NCBI RefSeq assembly: GCF_036032445.1
Contig: NZ_CP107932.1
Location: forward strand, 2,606,501-2,670,500
From: Nocardia sp. NBC_00416
GTDB lineage: Bacteria; Actinomycetota; Actinomycetes; Mycobacteriales; Mycobacteriaceae
Direction: 5' to 3'
Length of the DNA: 64,000 nt
Shown here: one piece after another, positions 19,229-27,149 of the stretch
Position numbering within the stretch: the first letter of the stretch is position 1
How the letters are laid out: each line of letters starts with the position of its first letter
Program-made: the position numbers and the translations under genes
Notes under the pieces: generated by a model
Database searches by the model: none
Seen by the model: the letters and a program-made list of their open reading frames with translations, nothing else
Told to the model about the DNA's origin: nothing

Positions 19229-19480
19229 TCACTGGAGCAGGGTGAGATTGTCGACGGTGGTGATGACGCCGACCGTGGCCCGCGGGTAGCGCTCGTCGTC
19301 CAGCACGGACAGCACCGCGCCCCGGTCCGCGACAACGTCGTCGACGGCATCCGGGTCGAGCACGTCGGCGCCGACGATCTCGAACTGATCATGCCGCAAC
19401 GGTAAGCCGGGTGATCGCGGTGACGTGATGCCCGGCGGCGAGGGCTGCCCGGTGAGCAGCCGGCCGGTAGGGGCCGTACC
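19229..19480 (-). pseudogene. Decayed NAD(P)-binding (SDR atypical/NmrA-like) gene
   Basis: Fragments match the intact gene at 39942 but lie in different frames. PTGRLLTGQ (to about 19445) is followed in a second frame by ALAAGHHVTAITR (about 19451-19410), then back in the first frame by LPLRHDQFEIVGADVLDPDAV and AVLSVLD. The chain then jumps at about 19300 directly to RATVGVITTVDNLTLL, which corresponds to the extreme C-terminus of the homologue (AVGVVTTTDNPTMLELL). So there are two frameshifts plus loss of about 130 central codons. No function is expected. Confidence 0.72.
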
Positions 19481-19532
19481 GCGGTCGGGTATCAGCGTCG
19501 TTCGGAGGCGAGTATCGAGTCGCGGAGACCTC

Positions 19533-19561
19533 TTGACTTTCCTGACGGGAAAGTGGATTCT
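19533..19561 (+). promoter_or_regulatory. Promoter of the 19591 operon
   Basis: TTGACT (19533-19538), a 17-bp spacer and GATTCT (19556-19561). The left operator occupies most of the spacer and the right one covers the start site, consistent with repression. Confidence 0.6.
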
Positions 19562-19581
19562 TACTTTCCAAGTAGGAAAGT
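19536..19581. promoter_or_regulatory. Twin 19-bp operators
   Basis: Two inverted repeats share the half-site ACTTTCC: ACTTTCCTGACGGGAAAGT at 19536-19554 and ACTTTCCAAGTAGGAAAGT at 19563-19581. Their centres are 27 bp apart. The winged-helix protein encoded by the second gene of the operon (20052) is the obvious candidate to bind, giving autoregulation. Confidence 0.7.
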
Positions 19582-19590
19582 GAGGTGACC

Positions 19591-20055
19591 ATGGAAAACG
19601 TCGCTCCGGATCAGGCACGCGCCGCATTGGATGCGGTCGAGCGCGCGCGCGGCCGAGTGGCCCGGGAGGTGGGGCTGCCACGCGGATACTGGTGGGCGAT
19701 GGCCGCCGGCTGGGTCGTACTCGGCCTGATCGGGGACCTCGGGCCGCAATGGCTGATCATCACCGCGACGCTGATCTTCGGCGTCGGGCACTCGTTCGCC
19801 GCCTCGCGGCTGCTCAACGGACGTCGCCGCACCGATCAGGTGCAGGTCAGCGCGGCCGTAGCCGGACGCCGCACCCCGATCGTGGTGGTGGGCATGCTGT
19901 GCGCGCTCGTCGCCCTCACCCTCGGCGTGGCGATGGCCCTGGACGCGGACGGCGACCGCAGCCCCGGAATCTGGGCGGGAGTGCTGGTGGCGGCGATCAT
20001 CGGCTTCGGCGGCCCGGAAATCCTCCGCGTCCTACGGCACTGGTTCCACGCGTGA
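19591..20055 (+). CDS. Four-span membrane protein paired with a winged-helix regulator
   Basis: 154 aa. A short charged N-terminus (DAVERARGRVAREVGLPRGY) precedes four hydrophobic segments: WWAMAAGWVVLGLIGDL, LIITATLIFGVGHSFAA, IVVVGMLCALVALTLGVAMAL and IWAGVLVAAIIGFGGPEIL. ATG 19591 has GAGG five bases upstream. It starts an operon with the DNA-binding gene at 20052, overlapping by four bases (GTGA). I do not recognise a specific function; membrane protein/winged-helix pairs of this kind are widespread in actinomycetes. Confidence 0.72.
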   Translation: MENVAPDQARAALDAVERARGRVAREVGLPRGYWWAMAAGWVVLGLIGDLGPQWLIITATLIFGVGHSFAASRLLNGRRRTDQVQVSAAVAGRRTPIVVVGMLCALVALTLGVAMALDADGDRSPGIWAGVLVAAIIGFGGPEILRVLRHWFHA

Positions 20056-20369
20056 CGCAGGCCCGCTTCGACGAACTCATCCACCCCAGCACCCGGCTCT
20101 CGCTGGTCGCGACGCTCGCAGCCGCCGACTGGGCGGAGTTCGCCTTCCTCAAAGACCGTCTGGGGCTGTCCGATTCGGCGCTGTCCAAGCAGCTCGCGAC
20201 CCTGGAGGAGGCCGACTATGTCACCACCGAACGCCGGCTGGACGGCAGCCGGCGCAAGGTCCGCGCCCAGCTGACCGAGCGCGGACGCGACGCCTTCACC
20301 GGCCATATCGCCGCCCTACAGGAAATCGTCGCCGCCGCCACACCCGCGGACCCGGCCACACCGACCTGA
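20052..20369 (+). CDS. Winged-helix transcriptional regulator (MarR/ArsR-like, YuaC type)
   Basis: 105 aa, GTG start coupled to the upstream gene. The fold is a single winged helix: RFDELIHPSTRLSLVATLA, the recognition part LGLSDSALSKQLATLEEADY and a wing TTERRLDGSRRKVRAQLTE, then RGRDAFTGHIAALQEIV. There is no cysteine or obvious ligand pocket. It most likely binds the twin ACTTTCC dyads before 19591 and represses its own operon. Confidence 0.85.
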   Translation: MTQARFDELIHPSTRLSLVATLAAADWAEFAFLKDRLGLSDSALSKQLATLEEADYVTTERRLDGSRRKVRAQLTERGRDAFTGHIAALQEIVAAATPADPATPT

Positions 20370-20439
20370 TACGAACCCACAGCGACAGCCGGGAGCTGCC
20401 GCCGATCGCTTCGAATCGCCCCACGAAAAGGAGCTCGAC

Positions 20440-20595
20440 ATGGGATTCTTCCGCAAGACCGAGCGTGACCCCGAACAGCCGGCCGAGCAGCAGCCCGCAG
20501 CCACGCAGCCGCGGCCCGGCAAGGAATCCGAGCGCCGACGACGACGGCGGCGTCTCCTGGGCGGTGCGTATACCGGCGGCGGGAACGGAAGCTGA
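20440..20595 (+). CDS. 51-aa arginine-rich small protein
   Basis: Begins MGFFRKTERDPEQPAEQQPA and ends SERRRRRRRLLGGAYTGGGNGS. AAGGAG sits six to seven bases before the ATG, the frame is closed by TGA at 20595, and the next gene starts 64 bases later with its own Shine-Dalgarno. Glu/Gln/Pro-rich first half, run of seven arginines, then a glycine-rich end. No family is recognised; the arginine run suggests nucleic-acid or membrane-surface contact, which is inference only. Confidence 0.6.
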   Translation: MGFFRKTERDPEQPAEQQPAATQPRPGKESERRRRRRRLLGGAYTGGGNGS

Positions 20596-20659
20596 CCACA
20601 CCGGCCGCGTTCGGCGGCCCGGCCCGAGCCGCCGAACGCGGCCACGAAGGAGTCCGGGC

Positions 20660-21463
20660 ATGACGAGACCGTTTCGTTTCGGGGTCGTCGCCCCGCTCGA
20701 CACCGACCTGCCGACGTGGCGAGATCGCGCGGGCCGCATCGCCGACAGCGGCTACTCGACGCTGCTGGTGCCCGACTTCCCGCTCGGGCAACCGGCGCCC
20801 GGCCCCATGCTGGCCACCGTCGCGGCCCGCACCGACCTGCGCGTGGGCACCTGGGTGTACGCCTCCCCACTACGCCCGCCCTGGATGACGGCGTGGGAAG
20901 CCCACTCGCTGTCGCTGCTGACCGACGGCCGCTTCGAGATGGGCATCGGCACCGGCCGACCGGGAATCGAGGACGAACTCCGCGACAAGGGACTGCCCGT
21001 CGTACCGCCGAACGAGCGGCTGGCCCGGGTACGTGAGACCGTCCGGGCATTGAGAGATCTCGACGGTCCCGACCGTCGCACACCGGTGGCGATGGCCGTA
21101 CTCGGTCCGCGGGCCCGGGCGCTGGCTGCCGAGGTCGCGGACACGGTCACCTTCGCGCTGGGGGATCAGCCTCGGGACGAAGTCGAGCGGCTGGCACGCG
21201 ACTTCCGCACCAGCGGAGACGTCGAGCTCGCGCTCGCCGTGCCCGTGATCGGCGAAACTGTCGCACCGTACATGGCGCCGCCCGACACCGACCCTGCCGC
21301 GCTTCGCGCGGTGGACGCACTGACCGTACTTCCGGACGACCCGGCGGCCGCCGCCGAGGAAATCCAGCGGCGACGGGAGGAGATCGGCTTCTCCTACTTC
21401 GTCTTCGGCGCCGACTTCGTCGACAGGTTCGCTCCGGTCGTCGCCGAACTCGCCGGACGCTAG
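20660..21463 (+). CDS. LLM class F420/flavin-dependent oxidoreductase
   Basis: 267 aa, short for the family. The start MTRPFRFGVVAPLDTDLPTW has AAGGAG eight bases upstream. Family marks are ADSGYSTLLVPDFPLGQP, RVGTWVYASPLRPPWMTAWE, LSLLTDGRFEMGIGTGRP and the C-terminal FSYFVFGADFVDRFAPVVAEL. The TGRPG phosphate loop suggests F420 or FMN use. It follows the arginine-rich small gene on the same strand and may be co-transcribed with it. Substrate unknown. Confidence 0.82.
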   Translation: MTRPFRFGVVAPLDTDLPTWRDRAGRIADSGYSTLLVPDFPLGQPAPGPMLATVAARTDLRVGTWVYASPLRPPWMTAWEAHSLSLLTDGRFEMGIGTGRPGIEDELRDKGLPVVPPNERLARVRETVRALRDLDGPDRRTPVAMAVLGPRARALAAEVADTVTFALGDQPRDEVERLARDFRTSGDVELALAVPVIGETVAPYMAPPDTDPAALRAVDALTVLPDDPAAAAEEIQRRREEIGFSYFVFGADFVDRFAPVVAELAGR

Positions 21464-21554
21464 CCCGGGGCGGCCATGAGCGCGCACCCGCTGACACAGC
21501 CGGCATTATCGAAGCGGCCGGGCGGGGTTGGGCGGCAGCCCACACTGCTAATGT

Positions 21555-21566
21555 GAACATATGTTC
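21555..21566. promoter_or_regulatory. LexA (SOS) box at the dinB start
   Basis: GAACATATGTTC is a perfect match to the actinobacterial/Gram-positive LexA site GAACNNNNGTTC, extended by GA on the right. It directly follows TAATGT (21549-21554), a TANNNT -10 element, and includes the ATG at 21561, so LexA would sit on the transcription start. Confidence 0.8.
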
Positions 21567-22844
21567 GAATCAGGTCGCGAAATGCCAGCTCATGGGGTAT
21601 CAGGCAGCCCTGGGCAGAATTCCGCGGGTGTGCACCGGCGGCCACGGATCACCGCGCGTACCCGGGCCTCGATCCTGCACGCGGATCTGGATTCGTTCTA
21701 CGCCTCGGTCGAGCAACGGGACCAGCCCGGGCTGCGCGGGAAACCGGTGCTGGTGGGCGGCGGTGTCGTTCTCGCGGCGAGTTACGAGGCCAAGGCCCGC
21801 GGGGTCCGCACCCCGATGAACATCGGGCAGGCCCTGCGACTGTGCCCGGAATCCGTCGTCGTACCGCCGCGGATGTCGGCCTACGCCCGGGCCAGCCGGG
21901 AGGTGTTCGAGATCTTCGCCGACACCACCCCGATCGTGGAGGGCCTCTCCATCGATGAGGCGTTCCTCGATGTCGCCGGGCTGCGCCGGATCGCCGGGGA
22001 GCCGCGCGCGATCGCGGCCGGTTTGCGCGACCGGGTGCGCCGCGATGTCGGCTTGCCGATCTCCGTCGGAATCGCGGGGACGAAGTTCCTCGCCAAGGTC
22101 GCCAGCGCCGTCGCGAAACCCGACGGGCTGCTGGTGGTGGAACCCGGCCACGAACTCGAATTCCTGCATCCGCTCCCGGTGCACCGGCTGTGGGGCGTGG
22201 GGCCGGTGACCGCGAGCACGCTGCACGCGCACGGGATCGAACGCATCGGCCAGCTGGCCGAATACGGCGAGCCCGCATTGCGCTCGATCATCGGGCCAGC
22301 GGCCGCCCGGCATCTGCACGCGCTGGCATGGGCCCGCGATCCGCGCCGGGTCGAGACCGGGCGGCGGCGCCGGTCCATCGGGGCGCAGCGGGCGCTGGGC
22401 CGGCGCCCGCACACGCCCGCGGAGATCGAGGCGTATCTGCACGGCCTCATCGATCGGCTCACCCGCCGCCTCCGCACCGCGGACCGGGTCTGCCGCACCG
22501 TGGTGCTGCGTATGCGTTTCGGCGATTTCACCCGGGCCAGCCGCTCGCATACCTTGCCCGCGGCCACCGACCACACCGAGACGATCCTGCGCGCCGCCCG
22601 CGGACTCTTGGCCGGCGCGATGCCACTGATCACCGCGCAGGGTCTGACCCTCATCGGTTCGGCCCTGACGAACCTCGAGAACGCCGGCACCCAGCAGCTC
22701 ACCTTGCCTTTCGAGCACGGTCCCACGCCTGCCCTGGACACGACTCTCGACGACCTGCGCACTCGATTCGGCTCCGCCGCGGTCACCCGCGCCGCCCTGC
22801 TGGGGCGCGGCGAAGGCCTGTCTGTACCGCTGCTCCCGGACTGA
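21561..22844 (+). CDS. dinB: DNA polymerase IV (Y family)
   Basis: 427 aa from ATG 21561. Catalytic motifs are intact: LHADLDSFYASVEQ (first metal site), LSIDEAFLDVAG (S-I-D-E, second metal site), then RRDVGLPISVGIAGTKFLAK and the helix-hairpin region LWGVGPVTASTLHAHGI. The C-terminal little-finger domain is present; QQLTLPF near the end resembles a beta-clamp-binding peptide. The start overlaps a LexA box and has no Shine-Dalgarno, so the message is probably leaderless; ATG 21582 is the alternative. Error-prone translesion synthesis, predicted to be DNA-damage induced. Confidence 0.92.
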   Translation: MFESGREMPAHGVSGSPGQNSAGVHRRPRITARTRASILHADLDSFYASVEQRDQPGLRGKPVLVGGGVVLAASYEAKARGVRTPMNIGQALRLCPESVVVPPRMSAYARASREVFEIFADTTPIVEGLSIDEAFLDVAGLRRIAGEPRAIAAGLRDRVRRDVGLPISVGIAGTKFLAKVASAVAKPDGLLVVEPGHELEFLHPLPVHRLWGVGPVTASTLHAHGIERIGQLAEYGEPALRSIIGPAAARHLHALAWARDPRRVETGRRRRSIGAQRALGRRPHTPAEIEAYLHGLIDRLTRRLRTADRVCRTVVLRMRFGDFTRASRSHTLPAATDHTETILRAARGLLAGAMPLITAQGLTLIGSALTNLENAGTQQLTLPFEHGPTPALDTTLDDLRTRFGSAAVTRAALLGRGEGLSVPLLPD

Positions 22845-22997
22845 CCGCCCGGCCACCGGCGAATGTTCTCGCGGCGCGCTGTTCGCCGCGCCCACCGGAG
22901 ATCTCGCGCGGACCCGGCGGAGCGAACACGACCGCACGAAATCTGGACGTTTGTTCAACAGTGTGGTTCGCTGCCTCTCGAACAGGAAGGAACGCCG

Positions 22998-25103
22998 ATG
23001 GCAGCAACTCCCGATCCCCGTGTCCGCGAACCCGGCCCGGACGCTGCCGCGCTGCCGCGCCGATCCGTCCTGGCGGCCGCGGCGCTGGGGACGGTCACGC
23101 TCGGGGCGGTCGCCGCGACGGCGCCGGGCCTCGGCGAACATGCGGGCGCCCGCGCCCAGGCCGCCCCGGATTCCGGCGAATACGAGATCGGCCTCGGAAT
23201 CTCCGATATCACCGGCCCGGCCGCGGAATGCGGAATGATGGGCTACTCGCAGCAGGACCAGACCACCGCCGGTATCCATCTCCGGCCCCGGGCCCGGGCC
23301 TTCGTATTCGCCGGCGGCGGCCGGCGGGTCGTCTTCGCCGTCGCGGAGAACGCGATGATCTTCCAGTCGGTGCACCACGGCGTATTGACCGAGCTGGCCC
23401 GCAGATTCGGCGACCTCTACACCGAGGACAATGTCCTGCTCACCTCTACCCATTCGCACGCCGTCTGTGGCGGAGCCGCCCACGACTACGCCTACAACCT
23501 GTCGATCCTCGGTTTCCAGCAGCAGGTCTACGACGCCGAGGTCGGCGGCCTGGTCGAAGCCATCAGCGCCGCGCACGCCGACCTCGGGCCGGGCACCGTA
23601 TCGCTGGGGCGCTCCGCACTGCACGACGCCAGTGTCAATCGTTCCCGGGTCGCCTTCGACCGCAACCCCGCAGCGGACCGCGCGCACTTCCCAGGAGCCA
23701 TCGATCCGGCCGTCACCGCCCTGTCGATCAGCAAGGGCGGACGCGAAGTCGGCGCGATCACCTGGTTCGCGACCCACAACACCTCGATGACCAACAAGAA
23801 CCGGATGATCAGCGCGGACAACAAGGGCTATGCGTCGTTCACCCACGAACACACCGACCACGGTGTCCGCTATCTCGACGGCGCACCGGATTTCGTCGCC
23901 GCCTTCGCCCAGACCAATGCCGGCGATATGTCCCCCAACCTCGATCTCCAGCCCGGCTCGGGACCCACCCACAACGAGTTCGACAACACCCGGATCATCG
24001 GCGAACGCCAGTACAACGCGTCGCGGACGGCTCTGGCCGATGCCCGCCCGATAGCCGGGCCGGTCGGTTCGGTGTTCTGCTATATCGACCTCTCCGATAT
24101 CGCCGTGGACGCACGCTTCACACCCGACGGACTCGCCCGCCACACCGCACCGCCCGCCGCGGGCGTCTCACTGTTCGCGGGCAGTGTCGAAGACGGTCCG
24201 GGGTTGCCCGGCGGACCGATCCAGGAGGGCGTCCGCAATCCGTTCCTCGACGCGCTCGGCGACCCGCACCAGCCGGTTCCCGCGTGGCTCGCCGACGCCC
24301 AGGCGCCCAAGGCGGTCGCGGTGCCGTTCACGCTGCTGCCGCCGGCGCCGTGGGTGCCCAGCGTGGTCCCGATCCAGATCGTGCGCATCGGTGAGCTGTA
24401 TCTGGCCGCCGCCGGCGGTGAGTTCACCATCGTGGCAGGCCTGCGGATCCGGCGCGCGGTGGCGGCGGCGCTGAACGTGGACCAGGACCGGGTTCTCATG
24501 CAGGGTTACGCCAACGCCTATCACGAATATGTCACCACGCCCGAGGAATACGACGCGCAACAGTACGAAGGTGCGTCCACGCTGTTCGGTCGCAATACGT
24601 TGCCCGCCTACCAGCAGGAGTTCACCCGGCTGGCGACCGCGCTGGCCGCGAACACGACCGTCGCCCGGGGGCCGGCGCCGCGCGATCTGTCCCAGCTACA
24701 GCCGAACTTCGTGCCGGCGCCCGGCCCGGACACCGCGCCGCCGGGACAGGATTTCGGAGCGACCCTGACCCAACCGGCCGGCTCGTACACCCCGGGCGCG
24801 CAGGCCTTCGTCGAATTCGTCTCGGCCCATCCCAAGCACAACCCACGCCGCAACGACACCTTCCTGGAAGTCCAGCGACTCAGCGAGGGAAGGTGGGCCC
24901 GCGTCGCCAATGAGGGCGAGTGGAGTGTGCGCTTCCACTGGAGCACACGCGTACCCGCCACCTCGGTCGCGACGTTCACCTGGGATATCCCCGGCGATGC
25001 CCGGCCGGGCCGCCACCGATTCGTCCACTACGCCGACCGCCTGGGCCCGGACGGAAACCTGTATCCGGTGACCGGAATCAGTAACGAGTTCGATATCACC
25101 TGA
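22998..25103 (+). CDS. Secreted neutral ceramidase
   Basis: 701 aa, GGAAGGA seven bases before the ATG. A twin-arginine-type leader (PRRSVLAAAALG, residues 20-31) is followed by the neutral/alkaline ceramidase domain: YEIGLGISDITGP, the zinc motif THSHA (151-155), FATHNTSM (257-264) and TNAGDMSPN (306-314) with the catalytic serine 312. A C-terminal beta-sandwich domain starts near residue 560 (SYTPGAQAFVEFVSAHPKHN). It hydrolyses N-acyl-sphingosine to sphingosine and fatty acid outside the cell. Length and domain order match bacterial enzymes such as those of Pseudomonas and Mycobacterium. Confidence 0.92.
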   Translation: MAATPDPRVREPGPDAAALPRRSVLAAAALGTVTLGAVAATAPGLGEHAGARAQAAPDSGEYEIGLGISDITGPAAECGMMGYSQQDQTTAGIHLRPRARAFVFAGGGRRVVFAVAENAMIFQSVHHGVLTELARRFGDLYTEDNVLLTSTHSHAVCGGAAHDYAYNLSILGFQQQVYDAEVGGLVEAISAAHADLGPGTVSLGRSALHDASVNRSRVAFDRNPAADRAHFPGAIDPAVTALSISKGGREVGAITWFATHNTSMTNKNRMISADNKGYASFTHEHTDHGVRYLDGAPDFVAAFAQTNAGDMSPNLDLQPGSGPTHNEFDNTRIIGERQYNASRTALADARPIAGPVGSVFCYIDLSDIAVDARFTPDGLARHTAPPAAGVSLFAGSVEDGPGLPGGPIQEGVRNPFLDALGDPHQPVPAWLADAQAPKAVAVPFTLLPPAPWVPSVVPIQIVRIGELYLAAAGGEFTIVAGLRIRRAVAAALNVDQDRVLMQGYANAYHEYVTTPEEYDAQQYEGASTLFGRNTLPAYQQEFTRLATALAANTTVARGPAPRDLSQLQPNFVPAPGPDTAPPGQDFGATLTQPAGSYTPGAQAFVEFVSAHPKHNPRRNDTFLEVQRLSEGRWARVANEGEWSVRFHWSTRVPATSVATFTWDIPGDARPGRHRFVHYADRLGPDGNLYPVTGISNEFDIT

Positions 25104-25130
25104 GCCGCTCCGCCTCGCCGGGCTCCCGGA

Positions 25131-25146
25131 CGGGCCGACCGGCCCG
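25131..25146. terminator. Candidate terminator hairpin between convergent genes
   Basis: CGGGCC-GACC-GGCCCG lies between the ceramidase stop and the stop of the SDR at 25184; flanking CGCCGGG and CCCGGCG could extend or compete with it. Confidence 0.4.
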
Positions 25147-25183
25147 GCGCCGCAGGTGGTCGCTCAGGTGAGCTGCCGGTAGG

Positions 25184-25978
25184 TCACGGCAGAATCGAAT
25201 CGATGTAGCCGCCGTCGACTCGAACTGCCCCGCCGGTGGTCGCCGAGGCGAGGTCCGAGCTGAGGTAGACGACCATGTTCCCGATCTCCGCGGGTTCGAT
25301 GAGGCGCTGCACGAGCGAGTGGGGGCGATGTTCCAGCATGAACCGGTGCTGGGCCTGGTCCCACGGCAGCTCCTCGCCCACCAGGTCGTGCACGAATTCC
25401 TCGATCCCGGGCGTATGGGTCGGACCCGCCACGACGGAGTTGACAGTGACCCCCGACCCCGCGGCGGCTTTGGCGTAACCGCGGGTCACGGCGAGCAGCG
25501 CGGTCTTCGTCATTCCGTAGTGCACCATCTCGAGCGGGGTGACCACCGCCGAGTCGCTGGCGATGTTCATGACCCGGCCGAAACCGCGCCCCATCATGCC
25601 CGGCAGGTACATGCGGATGAGCCGCACCGCGGACAGGACGTTGACCTCGAAGTACCGCCGCCATTCGTCGTCATCGATCTCGAAGACCGGCTTGGCTTCG
25701 AAGATGCCCAGATTGTTGACGAGGATATCGAGTTCGCCGACCTTCTCCTGCAGGATCCCGGCTCCCACCGCGGAAGCCAGGTCGGTGGCCACCGGTCGCA
25801 CCGAGGCGCCCGGAACCTCGGCGAGAATCGAATCGCAGGCCTGTTCGGTGCGCTCCTGCCCACGTCCGTTCACGATCACCATCGCGCCGGCCCGGGCCAG
25901 GGCGGCGGCGATGGCCAGCCCGATGCCCTGACTGGAGCCCGAGACCAGCGCGGTTCGTCCGGAGAGGTCGATATGCAT
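25184..25978 (-). CDS. Short-chain dehydrogenase/reductase
   Basis: 264 aa, classical SDR. Cofactor motif SGSSQGIG (residues 12-19), NNLG in place of NNAG, and catalytic Ser/Tyr/Lys in NIASDSA and YGMTK. The tail GGAVRVDGGYIDSILP is standard. The region after the active site (GIEEFVHDLVGEELPWDQAQ) is unusually acidic. ATG 25978 has only a weak Shine-Dalgarno. The gene is divergent from the 26207-30434 operon across about 230 bases and may share its regulation. Substrate unknown. Confidence 0.85.
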   Translation of the reverse strand: MHIDLSGRTALVSGSSQGIGLAIAAALARAGAMVIVNGRGQERTEQACDSILAEVPGASVRPVATDLASAVGAGILQEKVGELDILVNNLGIFEAKPVFEIDDDEWRRYFEVNVLSAVRLIRMYLPGMMGRGFGRVMNIASDSAVVTPLEMVHYGMTKTALLAVTRGYAKAAAGSGVTVNSVVAGPTHTPGIEEFVHDLVGEELPWDQAQHRFMLEHRPHSLVQRLIEPAEIGNMVVYLSSDLASATTGGAVRVDGGYIDSILP

Positions 25979-26183
25979 GGGCCCATCGTGCCGCACCAGC
26001 GGAGACGACCGGCCGTGCCACGCGGACTCACCTGGTCCTTGTCCGCCCATGAGCGCCGCCCGCCGCGGACCACGGGTCCACAGACTCTCGGAAACCCTGA
26101 ACCTCAGCTGCGAACACCCAGCCGACCGCGATCGTCCGCCGATTTCCACCCTCTCATCTGCGACTATCTCAATGCACACAACT

Positions 26184-26201
26184 TGCCATTGACAAATGGC
26201 A
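26184..26201. promoter_or_regulatory. Candidate operator before the 26207 operon
   Basis: TGCCATT-GACA-AATGGCA: perfect 7-bp arms, 4-bp spacer, ending six bases before the ATG at 26207. A TTGACA sequence (26189-26194) is embedded in it. The MerR-type regulator encoded at 29661 is one candidate ligand. Confidence 0.55.
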
Positions 26202-26206
26202 CATTG

Positions 26207-27148
26207 ATGAATGATTCTGAGCGAATGACCAGGTCGACGAAGACCTCCGCCCCCGGCGTACCGGACCGGCTGTTCCCACCCTGCGGCGGGACCCCGCGCA
26301 CTCGCGGCGCCCGGGCGGTGGTCACCGGCGCGGGCAGCGGAATCGGCCGCGCCTTCGCCCGCGAACTCGCGGCACGCGGCGGACAGGTCGTCTGCGCCGA
26401 TATCGACGAGGTCCGCGCCGCGGAGACAGTGGCCGCCATCGAGCGCGAGCATCCGGGCGCCGCGCACGCGTTCCGCTGCGATGTGGCGCGCCGCGCGGAT
26501 ATGGAGGTTCTCGCCCATTTCGCCGAATCGGTTCTGGACGGACCGATCAGCCTGGTGATCAATAACGCCGGCGTCGGCATCGGCGGAAAAGCCGTAGGCG
26601 ATATCGGATTCGCCGATTGGGAATGGGCACTGGGCATCAACCTGTGGGGTGTGGTGCACGGATGCGAGATATTCGCGCCGCGGCTGCGGGCCGCGGGTCG
26701 CGGCGGCATCATCAATGTGGCGTCGGCCGCGAGTTTCGCGGCCGCGCCGTCGATGGCGGTCTACAACACCTCCAAGGCCGGGGTGCTCGCGCTCTCGGAG
26801 ACAATGGCCGCGGAGTTCAGCGGCACCGATATCGCGGTCACCGTCCTGTGCCCCACCTTCGTGCGGACCAACGTCGCCCGCGACGGACGGATCACCACGG
26901 GGTCGCGCGACCTCGCCGACACCCTCATGCGCTGGACCGGTTTCTCCCCCGAACGCGTCGCCCGCATCGCGCTCGACGCGCACGACCGCGGCCGGTTGCA
27001 CGTCCTCCCACAGCCCGACGCACAGCTGATCTGGCTGCTCAAACGCGCGTTTCCCGCGCAGTACACCGCCGTCGCGGGCCTGCTCGAGCGGCTGCTGCCG
27101 CAGCACGAACCGGCACCGCGAACCACCGGAGAGAGAACAGGAGTCTGA
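26207..27148 (+). CDS. Short-chain dehydrogenase/reductase, first gene of the FMO operon
   Basis: 313 aa. TGAGSGIG near residue 45, INNAGVG, and the active site NVASAAS with YNTSK. It has an extra N-terminal segment of about 35 residues and a C-terminal extension (LIWLLKRAFPAQYTAVAGLL) typical of mycobacterial SDRs next to flavoprotein monooxygenases. The stop is one base before the di-iron gene. ATG 26207 follows the dyad at 26184; ATG 26225 is an alternative. Probably interconverts an alcohol and the ketone handled by the monooxygenase at 28084. Confidence 0.85.
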   Translation: MNDSERMTRSTKTSAPGVPDRLFPPCGGTPRTRGARAVVTGAGSGIGRAFARELAARGGQVVCADIDEVRAAETVAAIEREHPGAAHAFRCDVARRADMEVLAHFAESVLDGPISLVINNAGVGIGGKAVGDIGFADWEWALGINLWGVVHGCEIFAPRLRAAGRGGIINVASAASFAAAPSMAVYNTSKAGVLALSETMAAEFSGTDIAVTVLCPTFVRTNVARDGRITTGSRDLADTLMRWTGFSPERVARIALDAHDRGRLHVLPQPDAQLIWLLKRAFPAQYTAVAGLLERLLPQHEPAPRTTGERTGV

Positions 27149-27149
27149 T

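Noticed and set aside
21600-24143. 847-codon open frame on the minus strand opposite dinB and the ceramidase gene
   Set aside because: Low-complexity Arg/Gly/Asp composition typical of antisense frames in high-GC DNA; the plus-strand genes have intact family motifs and Shine-Dalgarno sites.
25319-26206. N-terminal extension of the 26207 SDR frame by 296 codons
   Set aside because: The extension is antisense to the 25184 SDR and the real protein starts after the dyad at 26184.
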